From Halopenitus persicus (GTDB lineage Archaea > Halobacteriota > Halobacteria > Halobacteriales > Haloferacaceae): a DNA stretch of 64,000 bases. The translations under genes and the position numbers were made by a program. The stretch covers positions 868,001-932,000 of the forward strand of contig NZ_AP017558.1 in the NCBI RefSeq assembly GCF_002355635.1. Direction: 5' to 3'. Shown here in pieces: positions 26,127 to 33,341 of this stretch. Positions within the stretch are counted from its first letter, which is position 1, and every line of letters starts with the position of its first letter. The notes under the pieces were generated by a model, which saw nothing but the letters and a program-made list of their open reading frames with translations, had not been told where the DNA came from and ran no database searches.

Positions 26127-26184
26127 TTCGCGTCGCTGATCGCGAAACGCCACCATTCGCGTCGCTGATCGCGAAACGCCACCG
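26127..26184. repeat. Two copies of a 29-base direct repeat
   Basis: The unit begins ttcgcgtcgctgatcgcgaa and continues acgccacca; it occurs at 26127-26155 and again directly at 26156-26184. Each unit contains an imperfect inverted repeat (ttcgcg ... cgcgaa). It lies in the spacer between the divergent second transporter gene and the DapA-family gene. Confidence 0.88.
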
Positions 26185-26197
26185 GTCGTCGTGAGGC

Positions 26198-26227
26198 GGT
26201 TATTTATGAGGGTCGACCGATCGGTCG
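26198..26227 (+). promoter_or_regulatory. TATA element and 14-base palindrome ahead of the DapA-family gene
   Basis: A TATA-like box (gttatttatg, about 26198-26208) is followed by the perfect palindrome cgaccgatcggtcg at 26214-26227, three bases before the start codon at 26231. The palindrome falls where the transcription start is expected for a leaderless mRNA, so a bound regulator would block initiation. Its regulatory role is inference. Confidence 0.6.
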
Positions 26228-26230
26228 CAC

Positions 26231-27157
26231 ATGAACGTCCGAGAGCAACTCACCGGGATCACCGCGCCGATCGTCACGCCGTTCACCGACGGCGGGGTCG
26301 ACGCCAACTCCGGAGCCACCGACGACGGTGAGTCCGCCGTCGACGAGCAGGCGCTCGTCGCCCTCCTCGATCACCTCGAGGCGGGCGGGATCGACGGGGT
26401 CTTTCCGTGCGGAACGACCGGGGAGTTCCCGAGCCTGACCGCCGCCGAGCGCCGCCGCGTGATCGAAGTGACCGCGGAGACGGTCGACGTGCCGGTGATC
26501 GCCGGGGCCGCCGCCACGAACGTGCCGGACACGGTCGCCGCGATCGAGGCGGCCGAGGCGGCCGGCGCCGACGCGGCCGCCGTGGTCGCGCCGTACTTCG
26601 CGACCGCGACCGCGCCGGCGGGGAACCGTCGGGTGTTCGAGACGGTGCTCGACCGGTCGCCGCTTCCCGTGCTGTTATACAACATTCCGCAGTGCGTCGG
26701 CACCCGGATCGAGCCCGAAACGGTGGCCGCGGTCGCCGACCACGATCGGGCGATCGGGATCAAGGACTCCAGCGGCGACCTGGCGTACTTCTCGCGGCTC
26801 GTCCGGGAGACGCCCGACGCGTTCCGGTGTCTCCAGGGATACGACGCGCTGTTGGTTCCCGCGCTCCGGGCCGGCGGCGACGGCGGGATCAACGCGCTCT
26901 CGAACGTCGTGCCGCGGGTCCTCCGAGCGGCGTTCGAACACGCCGAGGACCCCCGTGGTCGTGAACTCCAGCAGGGCGCGATCAGCCCGCTCTTCGAGGC
27001 GTGTACCGACCACGGGTTCGCTCCCGCGACCAAGGCGGCGCTGGCACACCGCGGCGTGGTTTCGAACGCCGACGTCCGGCCACCCCTGCTACCGGTCGCC
27101 GACCGGTCCACGATCGGCGACCGGGTCGACGCGGCGTGCGCGGCGCTCGAGAACTGA
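26231..27157 (+). CDS. DapA-family (dihydrodipicolinate synthase/KDG aldolase type) lyase
   Basis: This 308-residue protein has the class I aldolase TIM-barrel fold. The Schiff-base lysine is in GIKDSSGDL at about residue 178, the catalytic tyrosine in LLYNIPQCVG at about residue 150, and the active-site loop is PCGTTGEFPS. An N-terminal insertion (about residues 24-40, rich in Ala/Asp/Gly) is unlike the canonical enzyme. The family includes dihydrodipicolinate synthase, 2-keto-3-deoxygluconate aldolase and N-acetylneuraminate lyase; with no lysine-pathway genes next to it, the substrate cannot be fixed. The start at 26231 sits directly after the promoter palindrome. It is followed by the crtI operon after a short spacer. 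Confidence 0.82.
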   Translation: MNVREQLTGITAPIVTPFTDGGVDANSGATDDGESAVDEQALVALLDHLEAGGIDGVFPCGTTGEFPSLTAAERRRVIEVTAETVDVPVIAGAAATNVPDTVAAIEAAEAAGADAAAVVAPYFATATAPAGNRRVFETVLDRSPLPVLLYNIPQCVGTRIEPETVAAVADHDRAIGIKDSSGDLAYFSRLVRETPDAFRCLQGYDALLVPALRAGGDGGINALSNVVPRVLRAAFEHAEDPRGRELQQGAISPLFEACTDHGFAPATKAALAHRGVVSNADVRPPLLPVADRSTIGDRVDAACAALEN

Positions 27158-27220
27158 ACGGCGAAGCGGACGGGACGGCTACGGTCGCGACGGACGGCGG
27201 AGTCGCGGCACGTCGCGCCG

Positions 27221-27230
27221 GCTTTTATAC
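27221..27230 (+). promoter_or_regulatory. TATA box of the crtI-lyeJ-cruF operon
   Basis: The sequence gcttttatac lies 23-33 bases before the crtI start codon at 27253, giving a transcript with almost no leader, as is usual in haloarchaea. Confidence 0.65.
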
Positions 27231-27252
27231 CGTGGACGCCCGTACGACCGCC

Positions 27253-28749
27253 ATGGACGTGGATCCGGAGATCGACTCGCTTGCGGGCGAGTCGGTCGTC
27301 GTCATCGGCGGCGGATTCGGCGGCCTCTCGACGGCCTGTTACCTGGCCGACGCCGGCGCCGACGTGACCCTCCTCGAGAAGAACGAGCAGCTCGGCGGCC
27401 GGGCCAGCCGGCTGGAGACCGACGGGTTCCGGTTCGACATGGGCCCGTCGTGGTACCTGATGCCCGACGTCTTCGAGCGGTTCTTCGGCCACTTCGACCG
27501 GTCGCCGTCCGACTACTACTCGATCTCCCGGCTGGACCCGCATTACCGTGTCTTCTGGAAGGACGGGGATCGCGTGGACGTGGGGCCCGACCGCGAGGCG
27601 AACAAGGAACTGTTCGAGTCCTACGAGCCTGGCGCCGGCAAGGCGCTCGAACGATACCTCGAGGAGGCGGAGTACACCTACGAGGTCGGGATGGAGCATT
27701 TCGTCTACGAGGACCGCCCGCGGCTGCGGGACTACGTCGACCGCGACGTCCTCCGGCACGCCCACGGGCTCTCGCTGCTCGGCTCGATGCAGGACCACGT
27801 CGAGGGATACTTCGAGCATCCGAAGCTCCAGCAGCTGATGCAGTATTCGCTCGTGTTTCTCGGCGGGTCGCCCACGAACACGCCGGGACTGTACAACCTG
27901 ATGAGCCACGTCGATTTCAATATGGGCGTCTACTATCCCGACGGCGGGATCGGCGCGGTCGTCGACGCGATCGTCGACCTCGGCGCGGAGCTGGGCGTGG
28001 AGTACGTGAGGAACGCCGAGGCCACCGCGATCGAGGGGCGTCGCGGCGGGTTCGCGGTCGACGCCGCGAACGGCGAGCGGTACCTCGCCGATCTGGTCGT
28101 CTCGGACGCCGATTACGCCCACACCGAGCGGGAGCTGCTGCCGCCGAACAAACGGCAGTACACCGACGAGTACTGGGAGTCCCGGACGTATGCGCCGTCG
28201 GCGTTTCTGATCTATCTCGGCGTCGAGGGCGACGTCCCCGAGCTGGCCCATCATACGCTCGTCCTGCCCACCGAGTGGGCGCAGCACTTCGATCGGATCT
28301 TCGAGACCCCGGAGTGGCCACGCGACCCCGCCTACTACCTCTGTGTCCCCTCGAAGACCGACGACACGGTGGCTCCCGCGGGCCACAGCAACCTCTTCGC
28401 GTTGGTGCCGATCGCCCCCGGATTGGACGACGACCCGGAGACGCGGGCGTGGTATCGGGACCTGATCCTGGAGGACGTCGCCGAGCATACGGGGACTGAC
28501 CTGCGCGACCGGATCGTCGTCGAGGAGACGTTCTCGGTGAGTGACTTCGCCGACCGATACAACAGCTACCGGGGGTCGGCGCTCGGGCTCGCGCACACGC
28601 TCCGGCAGACGTCGCTGCTCCGGCCGCCGCACGTCTCCGAGGCGGTCGACGGGCTCTACTTCACCGGCTCGTACACCACGCCGGGGATCGGCGTCCCGAT
28701 GTGTCTCATCAGCGGCCAACTGACCGCCGAGTACGTGACGGGATCGTGA
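27253..28749 (+). CDS. crtI: Phytoene desaturase (CrtI type)
   Basis: This 498-residue flavoprotein introduces double bases into phytoene, giving lycopene. The N-terminal FAD motif VVVIGGGFGGLST is at 15-27, and the early segment GGRASRLETDGFRFDMGPSWY is a carotenoid-desaturase signature. The C-terminal block GLYFTGSYTTPGIGVPMCL at about residues 465-483 is the second FAD contact and is strongly conserved in CrtI enzymes. The length is normal. It is the first gene of an operon: the lycopene elongase starts with a GTG overlapping the crtI stop codon, and cruF overlaps that gene in turn. In haloarchaea this set makes bacterioruberin. The ATG at 27253 follows a TATA box. Confidence 0.95.
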   Translation: MDVDPEIDSLAGESVVVIGGGFGGLSTACYLADAGADVTLLEKNEQLGGRASRLETDGFRFDMGPSWYLMPDVFERFFGHFDRSPSDYYSISRLDPHYRVFWKDGDRVDVGPDREANKELFESYEPGAGKALERYLEEAEYTYEVGMEHFVYEDRPRLRDYVDRDVLRHAHGLSLLGSMQDHVEGYFEHPKLQQLMQYSLVFLGGSPTNTPGLYNLMSHVDFNMGVYYPDGGIGAVVDAIVDLGAELGVEYVRNAEATAIEGRRGGFAVDAANGERYLADLVVSDADYAHTERELLPPNKRQYTDEYWESRTYAPSAFLIYLGVEGDVPELAHHTLVLPTEWAQHFDRIFETPEWPRDPAYYLCVPSKTDDTVAPAGHSNLFALVPIAPGLDDDPETRAWYRDLILEDVAEHTGTDLRDRIVVEETFSVSDFADRYNSYRGSALGLAHTLRQTSLLRPPHVSEAVDGLYFTGSYTTPGIGVPMCLISGQLTAEYVTGS

Positions 28750-29717
28750 CGTCGAGCGAGCCGGTCGGGGAGGACGACGCCGACGCAGCGCCCCCCGCGC
28801 CCGCACCGACTGCTCGCGACCGGCTTCGGTACCTGCTGGTGCTGTCGCGGCCCCGGTTCTGGTTCTATCTGGCCGGGCCGGTCGTCGTGGGCGTCGCCTT
28901 CGGCGCCGGTTCCGTCCCGGAGCTGGTCGCCCCGCCCGCGCTCGTCCTGTTCGGCTACTTCCTCGTGCCGGCCAACGTCCTGCTGTACGGCGTCAACGAC
29001 CGGTTCGACGCGGAGATCGACGCCGAGAACCCGAAGAAGGCGGCCGCGGAGGGACGCGAGGCGCGGTGGCGCGGCGATCGAGTCGTCACCGCCGCGATGG
29101 TCGCGGCCGGCGTGCTGGGACTCGTGACGGTCGCCGTGACGCCGTCGATCGCGTGGCCGTACCTCGTCGGCTTCTTCCTCCTCGCGGTCGGCTACAGCGC
29201 GCCGCCGGTCCGGTTCAAGACGACGCCGCTTCTCGACTCGGCCGCGAACGGCCTGTACGTCCTGCCGGGCGCGGCCGCCTACACGGCGGTGTCGGGAACC
29301 CACCCCCCGGTGGCCGCCCTCGCCGGCGCCTGGACGTGGGCGATGGCGATGCACACGTTCTCGGCGATCCCCGACATCGAACCCGACCGGGCGGCGGGGA
29401 TCCGAACGACCGCGACCGTGCTGGGCGAGCGGCGGACCTACGGCTACTGTGCCGGCTGTTGGACGCTTGCGGCGGCCGCGTTCGCACTCATCGATCCCCG
29501 GATCGGGGCGCTGTTGGGCGTCTACCCGGCCTTCGTCGTCGGCGTCGCGACGACCGGCGTGGCGGTCGACCGGGCCTACTGGTGGTTCCCGGCGCTCAAC
29601 ACCGTCGTCGGCACGCTCCTCACGATCGGCGGCCTGACCCGGATCGTGAGCCCGGCGGAAGCGTGGGACCTGCTCGAAATGCGGGCCCTCATCGGGGTGA
29701 TCGTGAGTGTCGCGTGA
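28746..29717 (+). CDS. lyeJ: Lycopene elongase/hydratase (UbiA prenyltransferase family)
   Basis: This 323-residue membrane enzyme adds C5 dimethylallyl units to lycopene on the way to C50 bacterioruberin and also hydrates the product. It is a UbiA-type prenyltransferase with about eight membrane helices. The first Asp-rich motif is NDRFDAEID at about residues 89-97; the second is DIEPDRAAG at about 214-222. Both have the spacing needed for magnesium-diphosphate binding. The GTG at 28746 is used as start: it overlaps the crtI stop codon and gives MTSSEPVGEDDADAA. The stop lies within the next gene, showing a tight operon. The assignment rests on the operon context as well as motifs. Confidence 0.9.
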   Translation: MTSSEPVGEDDADAAPPAPAPTARDRLRYLLVLSRPRFWFYLAGPVVVGVAFGAGSVPELVAPPALVLFGYFLVPANVLLYGVNDRFDAEIDAENPKKAAAEGREARWRGDRVVTAAMVAAGVLGLVTVAVTPSIAWPYLVGFFLLAVGYSAPPVRFKTTPLLDSAANGLYVLPGAAAYTAVSGTHPPVAALAGAWTWAMAMHTFSAIPDIEPDRAAGIRTTATVLGERRTYGYCAGCWTLAAAAFALIDPRIGALLGVYPAFVVGVATTGVAVDRAYWWFPALNTVVGTLLTIGGLTRIVSPAEAWDLLEMRALIGVIVSVA

Positions 29718-30663
29718 GGATTCGGGGACCGGAGCGCTCGAATCAACGACGAGCCGGCTCCCGCGAACGCGGGACGACGTCGAGGCCGCGTTCGACCGGA
29801 TCGTCGCGGAGAACCGGTTCACGATCGCGGTGGTGTTCCCCGTCGTCGGCGCGGTCTCGCTCGTCGCGAGCGCGGCGGGGTGGCTGCCGGACCCGCTGGC
29901 GTTCAACCCGTGGTTTCTGCTGGCCGGCGTGCTGGTGATGCGGTCCCCGCTGGTCGCCGGCGTGTTGCCGCTCGTCGACCGACGGGCAGCCGCGTGGCTG
30001 GGCGTGCTCGTGGCCTACACCTACGTGATCGAGGCGGTCGGCGTGGCCACCGGCTGGCCCTACGGCGCGTTCAGCTACGGGGTCGACCTCGGGCCGATGC
30101 TCGGCGGCGTCCCGCTCGCGCTTCCGGTCTTCTTCATCCCGCTCGTAGTGAACGCCTACCTGCTGTGTCTGTTGCTGTTGGGCCCACGAGCCGGCAACCC
30201 GGCCGTCCGCCTGCTGGCCGTGATCGCGACCGTGGTCGCGATGGACGTCGTGTTGGACCCCGGCGCGGTCGCGCTGGGGTTCTGGCGCTACGACGCCGGC
30301 GGCGCGTTTTACGGCGTCCCGCTCTCGAACTATCTCGGCTGGGTGCTCTCGGCGACCGTCGCCGTCCTCGCGCTCGATCGGGCCTTCGACCGCGACCGGC
30401 TGCTCGCCCGGCTCGAGTCGTGTCCGTTCATGCTCGACGACATGGTGAGCTTCGTGATCCTCTGGGGCGGGATCGGCCTCCGGTTCGGGGCCCTTCTGCC
30501 GGCCGCCGTGGCCGCGGCCTTCGGCGTCGGACTCGTCCGCGCCGACCGGTTCGACGCGCGCGTCTTCGACCCCCGCAAGCGCGGGACGTGGGGACGCGCC
30601 GGCGGTTCGCGGGACGTGCCCTCCGATGAGGATGCGTGCGATCCCGAGACCGATCGGAATTAA
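29707..30663 (+). CDS. cruF: Carotenoid biosynthesis protein CruF (bisanhydrobacterioruberin hydratase)
   Basis: This 318-residue membrane protein is the haloarchaeal CruF-type carotenoid hydratase that converts bisanhydrobacterioruberin to bacterioruberin. Seven or eight hydrophobic segments fill residues 40-290. Conserved polar residues lie in YVIEAVGVATGWPYGAFSYG and in DVVLDPGAVALGFWRYD, which are the main family blocks (about 100-120 and 178-195). The gene starts with a GTG at 29707, overlapping the 3' end of lyeJ by 11 bases. It ends close to a small zinc-finger gene that usually accompanies this cluster in haloarchaea. Membrane topology is inferred from hydrophobicity only. Confidence 0.88.
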   Translation: MSREDSGTGALESTTSRLPRTRDDVEAAFDRIVAENRFTIAVVFPVVGAVSLVASAAGWLPDPLAFNPWFLLAGVLVMRSPLVAGVLPLVDRRAAAWLGVLVAYTYVIEAVGVATGWPYGAFSYGVDLGPMLGGVPLALPVFFIPLVVNAYLLCLLLLGPRAGNPAVRLLAVIATVVAMDVVLDPGAVALGFWRYDAGGAFYGVPLSNYLGWVLSATVAVLALDRAFDRDRLLARLESCPFMLDDMVSFVILWGGIGLRFGALLPAAVAAAFGVGLVRADRFDARVFDPRKRGTWGRAGGSRDVPSDEDACDPETDRN

Positions 30664-30688
30664 GAGCTGTCGGCAGCTATTTCGCAGT

Positions 30689-30877
30689 ATGTCGGAGCAG
30701 GCGATCGAACCGGGGCAGGCGGGCGAATCGGGGCAGTCCGGAGAGTCGGGCCCGGCCGATGGTGGGGCCGGCGGACGACCCTGTCCGTTATGTTCGGAGC
30801 CGATGATCCACCGTCACTGCAAGTACGTCTGCCCGACCCACGGCGTGATCTACGACTGTAGCGACACCTTCTATTGA
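30689..30877 (+). CDS. Small zinc-finger protein, HVO_2523 type
   Basis: This 62-residue protein has a disordered Gly/Ser/Glu-rich N-terminus of about 30 residues and then a compact CPLCSEPMIHRHCKYVCPTHG segment in which four cysteines and histidines can bind zinc; it ends YDCSDTFY. It matches the haloarchaeal HVO_2523 family, which in other genomes lies beside the carotenoid genes, as here. The role is unknown. Zinc-finger microproteins of haloarchaea often act in regulation, but that is not shown for this one. The ATG at 30689 follows a TATA-like sequence (taagagc) loosely; transcription could also continue from cruF. Confidence 0.85.
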   Translation: MSEQAIEPGQAGESGQSGESGPADGGAGGRPCPLCSEPMIHRHCKYVCPTHGVIYDCSDTFY

Positions 30878-30920
30878 GGGGACCGACGACCCGCCTCGGT
30901 AGGGACACACGATCTGTCCG

Positions 30921-31060
30921 TTGACATCCTCCCCGCGCTGAAGCGCGAGGATTCCCACGGCACCGCGCCGCTGGGTTGGGATATTGTGGTTTACGACGTG
31001 ACCCGTTCTTGAGGCGCGAACGCGCCAGTCTCCTTGTCAAACAGGAACGTCGATGGCTGT
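30921..31060 (-). ncRNA. Possible omega-RNA (guide RNA) at the tnpB 3' end
   Basis: In TnpB elements the 3' end of tnpB and the right end of the element form the omega RNA that guides the nuclease, with the guide taken from the flank. Here the corresponding region includes the hairpin at about 30930-30950, and the guide would lie just below 30921. Only location and hairpin support this; the 5' boundary is arbitrary and the partner protein is broken. Confidence 0.35.
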
Positions 31061-31272
31061 GCCAACCAGCCGTTACTCCTATTCACCGACAGATTCGGTG
31101 AACTCGGAGATACTTTCTGCCGAATGTTCTCCGCCCCGTTCACGTCCGCGTTCGCCGTCGTCCCGCACTCGTCGCAGACGTACAGTCCGCGTTCAACACG
31201 GTTCCCATCCCGCTTGCGGCCACAACACGAACACGACTTCGACGTGTCACGCTCGGACACCTCCTCAACGGT

Positions 31273-31280
31273 GATGCCTT
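31273..31280. repeat. IS6 target-site duplication, left copy
   Basis: The 8-base sequence gatgcctt at 31273-31280 is repeated at 31978-31985 on the other side of the IS6 element. An 8-bp duplication is standard for the IS6 family. Confidence 0.93.
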
Positions 31281-31977
31281 AGTCGTGTTTAGTTTGTAGC
31301 ATTGTGCCAGACGGCGAAGGTGTGTAACCACGTTTCAGCTGTGCTTGGATCAACGTGGCTAAAACAGTTTGAGAACGAAGAGGTGCGTCGTTTTATCTCA
31401 CGGAAGATACGTTCGACGCTGTTACGATTTCCGTGGCGTTCGTATCTGAAATCGAGGCCGTGTCGTTGGAGCGCGGTTTGCAACCAATCCGCATCATCGA
31501 CAAGAAATAGCGTGTCATCAACATCGTGTTTCTCACGGAGCTCTCTGAGAAAGATCTCAGTTACTGCAGTCGTATACGTGGAAAAGAGCCGAATATGAAG
31601 GAAGTGGTTTGTAGATGGATCGACCGCCGCGTACAACCAGTACTGCTGATCATTGATTCGGATCACGCTCTCATCAACCGCCACTTGTTCCGGATTGGCA
31701 CCTCCGTCAAGTTGCAGATCGGCTTTCTGTACCCAATCGTGGACGGCTTTTCGGCTGCGTGTGACACCCAACTTATCAAGAATCGAGATGGTATTCGAAA
31801 GTGAGAGACCAGCAACGTGAAGTTGAATACCAAGCTTCATCGCCGATCGGGGTGTCCGCTCGCGCTCCACAAAATCCAAATCGATCCAGTCGCAACCACC
31901 GCTGAGGCGTGTGATTTCGGGCATAGACCACTCAGAAATCATCACGCCTCACTTTTCATAGTTAACTAAACACGACT
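31281..31977 (-). mobile_element. IS6-family insertion sequence
   Basis: This 697-bp element has perfect 14-base terminal inverted repeats (agtcgtgtttagtt at 31281-31294 and its complement at 31964-31977). It is flanked by 8-bp direct repeats gatgcctt. It holds a single transposase gene on the minus strand, is compact, and lies inside the tnpB gene, so it is younger than the tnpB element. Base composition is lower in GC than its surroundings, indicating a foreign source. Confidence 0.96.
31289..31945 (-). CDS. IS6-family DDE transposase
   Basis: The 218-residue protein carries the DDE catalytic triad of IS6 transposases: the first Asp in VAVDESVIRI, the second in FLVDDADWL, and the Glu in SVERIFREIKRRTSSF. 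The N-terminal helix-turn-helix-like part (GLSLSNTISILDKLGVTRSRKAV) binds the terminal repeats. The frame is intact and ends with TAA at 31289, eight bases inside the left end. The start could be the ATG at 31945 or the next one at 31942; either gives a product of normal length for small haloarchaeal IS6 enzymes. The gene is probably active, as no lesion is visible. Confidence 0.92.
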   Translation of the reverse strand: MMISEWSMPEITRLSGGCDWIDLDFVERERTPRSAMKLGIQLHVAGLSLSNTISILDKLGVTRSRKAVHDWVQKADLQLDGGANPEQVAVDESVIRINDQQYWLYAAVDPSTNHFLHIRLFSTYTTAVTEIFLRELREKHDVDDTLFLVDDADWLQTALQRHGLDFRYERHGNRNSVERIFREIKRRTSSFSNCFSHVDPSTAETWLHTFAVWHNATN

Positions 31978-32752
31978 GATGCCTTCCACCTCGGCCTTAT
32001 ACGTGAGCAGCTCCGTGAACCGGTCGAACGCCCACGAATGCAAGTCGAGATTGCCGTGTTTGCCCCAATTCTTCGACTCACCGTTCTCGTCATCCTCACG
32101 GATGCCGGACAGATCTCCAATCGCGATCGTCCCCACGCCCTTCTCAACACACCGCTGAACGATGTGCTTCGAGAGCGTGTGGAAGTAGTGCGTGCGGCGA
32201 GCCGACTTCTTCTGATTCAGCCGCGTGGCTTGCGCAGAGTTTGAGTCGGCACACTGCGCGAGTCGCTTGCTGAAGTAGTAGTCATCCTGCTTCAGACAGT
32301 TCAACGGGTAGAGATCGCTGTGGCCGTCTTCGTAGGCGAGTGCGGCGAAGTTGTTGATCCCGAGGTCGATACCGACGGTCTTCTCGCCGGGCGACTCAGC
32401 TACCTCACTCTCAACCTTACAGACGAAGTGAAGCACCCACGCATCGCCTGACCAAACCGCCTTCACTTGTTGGACGGTCTCCACGGCGGAGAGGTCAACG
32501 TCGGGACGAGTTTGGAATTTACAGAGGATGAAGTCCGACCAATACTCTTTGAGGTTCGATCCTTTAGAGAGTCGGACGCGGTCGTACTGAGTGTCGAGTT
32601 TGAAGCCGGCGGCTTTGAACGTCACCGTCGAACGCGGGTGGTCGTCACCGCGTTTGCGGTAGCCGGGCGGGTTCGCTCTCGTATCTCCGTTGCGTCGTTT
32701 GCCATACCACCCACTGAACGCTTCAGCGAGTTCTTGAAGGACTCGCTGTGCT

Positions 32753-32798
32753 CAATGAGCGAAGCTCATTGGCATCACGAGACGGCGAAGCCGTCTCG
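32753..32798. repeat. Pair of perfect hairpins inserted in tnpB
   Basis: Two inverted repeats sit side by side: caatgagc-gaa-gctcattg at 32753-32771 (8-bp stem) and cgagacggc-gaa-gccgtctcg at 32778-32798 (9-bp stem). Both have a gaa triloop. They lie in an insertion of about 55 bp that shifts the tnpB reading frame by one base. Confidence 0.88.
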
Positions 32799-33341
32799 AA
32801 CGAACTTGACTGAGAATGCAGGTCATCATAGCGGTCGTGGGTCTTGAGGGACGCTGTGAGTTCGGTGTGGTTTGGGATGTGTCCGATCTCGTCCCAGACC
32901 CGGCTGCATGTCCACCGTCCGACGTTCCAGAGTTTCGAGGCTGCGAACCCGAGGGCGTCAAGGTCGTCTTGCACCCGTGACTGATTCCGAATGGAAGCAG
33001 TATAGGTGCGCGTGACGACCTGTTTTGCCATACGTAATCTATGTAAATAAAATTACTTGAAGGTATGGATTATACAGCATAGAATATCCTGCCGTGCCAT
33101 CGAACCGAGGATTAGAGAAGAGTTGTCGGATTCATCCCCGCGCTGAAGTGTGGGGCTTTCTCCTTGATTCTCCGTAAGCGACGTATAATCGAGCCGATCG
33201 GCGTGCGGCGCCGTCGCCGGGGAGCGAAACCGCACGAACAATTATGGGTCTACGTCCCGTGTGATCCGATGGTATGGGAACCCGCACATCCACGTCCGAT
33301 CGCTCCGTGATGGCCGATCGCGACGCGCCGAGGGTGAACCG

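Larger units (their letters stand above)
30991..33031 (-). pseudogene. tnpB: TnpB (RNA-guided nuclease of IS605 elements), disrupted twice
   Basis: The N-terminus (MAKQVVTRTYTASIRNQ) starts at 33031. After about residue 70 the frame is lost through an insertion of about 55 bp carrying two hairpins. The central part resumes at about 32720 (ending in the RuvC block TVGIDLGINNFAAL and the AIGDLSGIREDD segment). It is cut by an IS6 element at 31281-31977. Beyond it the zinc ribbon (SKSCSCCGRKRDGNR, CDECG) and the third RuvC motif NADVNGAENI continue to the TAA at 30991. Joining the pieces across the IS6 target duplication restores a continuous TnpB reading frame. The second RuvC position is Asp rather than the usual Glu, which should be checked. 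Confidence 0.92.
30921..33173 (-). mobile_element. tnpB-type IS605-group element, degenerate
   Basis: The element is bounded on the minus strand by TTAC (complement of 33174-33177) at its left end and by a right end running to gtcaa (complement of 30921-30925). The right end has the hairpin cctcgcgcttcagcgcgg near 30930-30950. The boundaries are inferred by comparison with a 48-bp copy of the same ends at 59466-59513, where identity starts and stops at exactly these points. Without the nested IS6 copy the element is about 1.55 kb. It carries only tnpB and no tnpA, so it depends on another element for transposition. It separates the crtI group from crtB. Confidence 0.85.

Noticed and set aside
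33261-33341. Earlier in-frame start for phytoene synthase
   Set aside because: The 27 added residues are basic and unlike the family; the ATG at 33342 gives the normal start.
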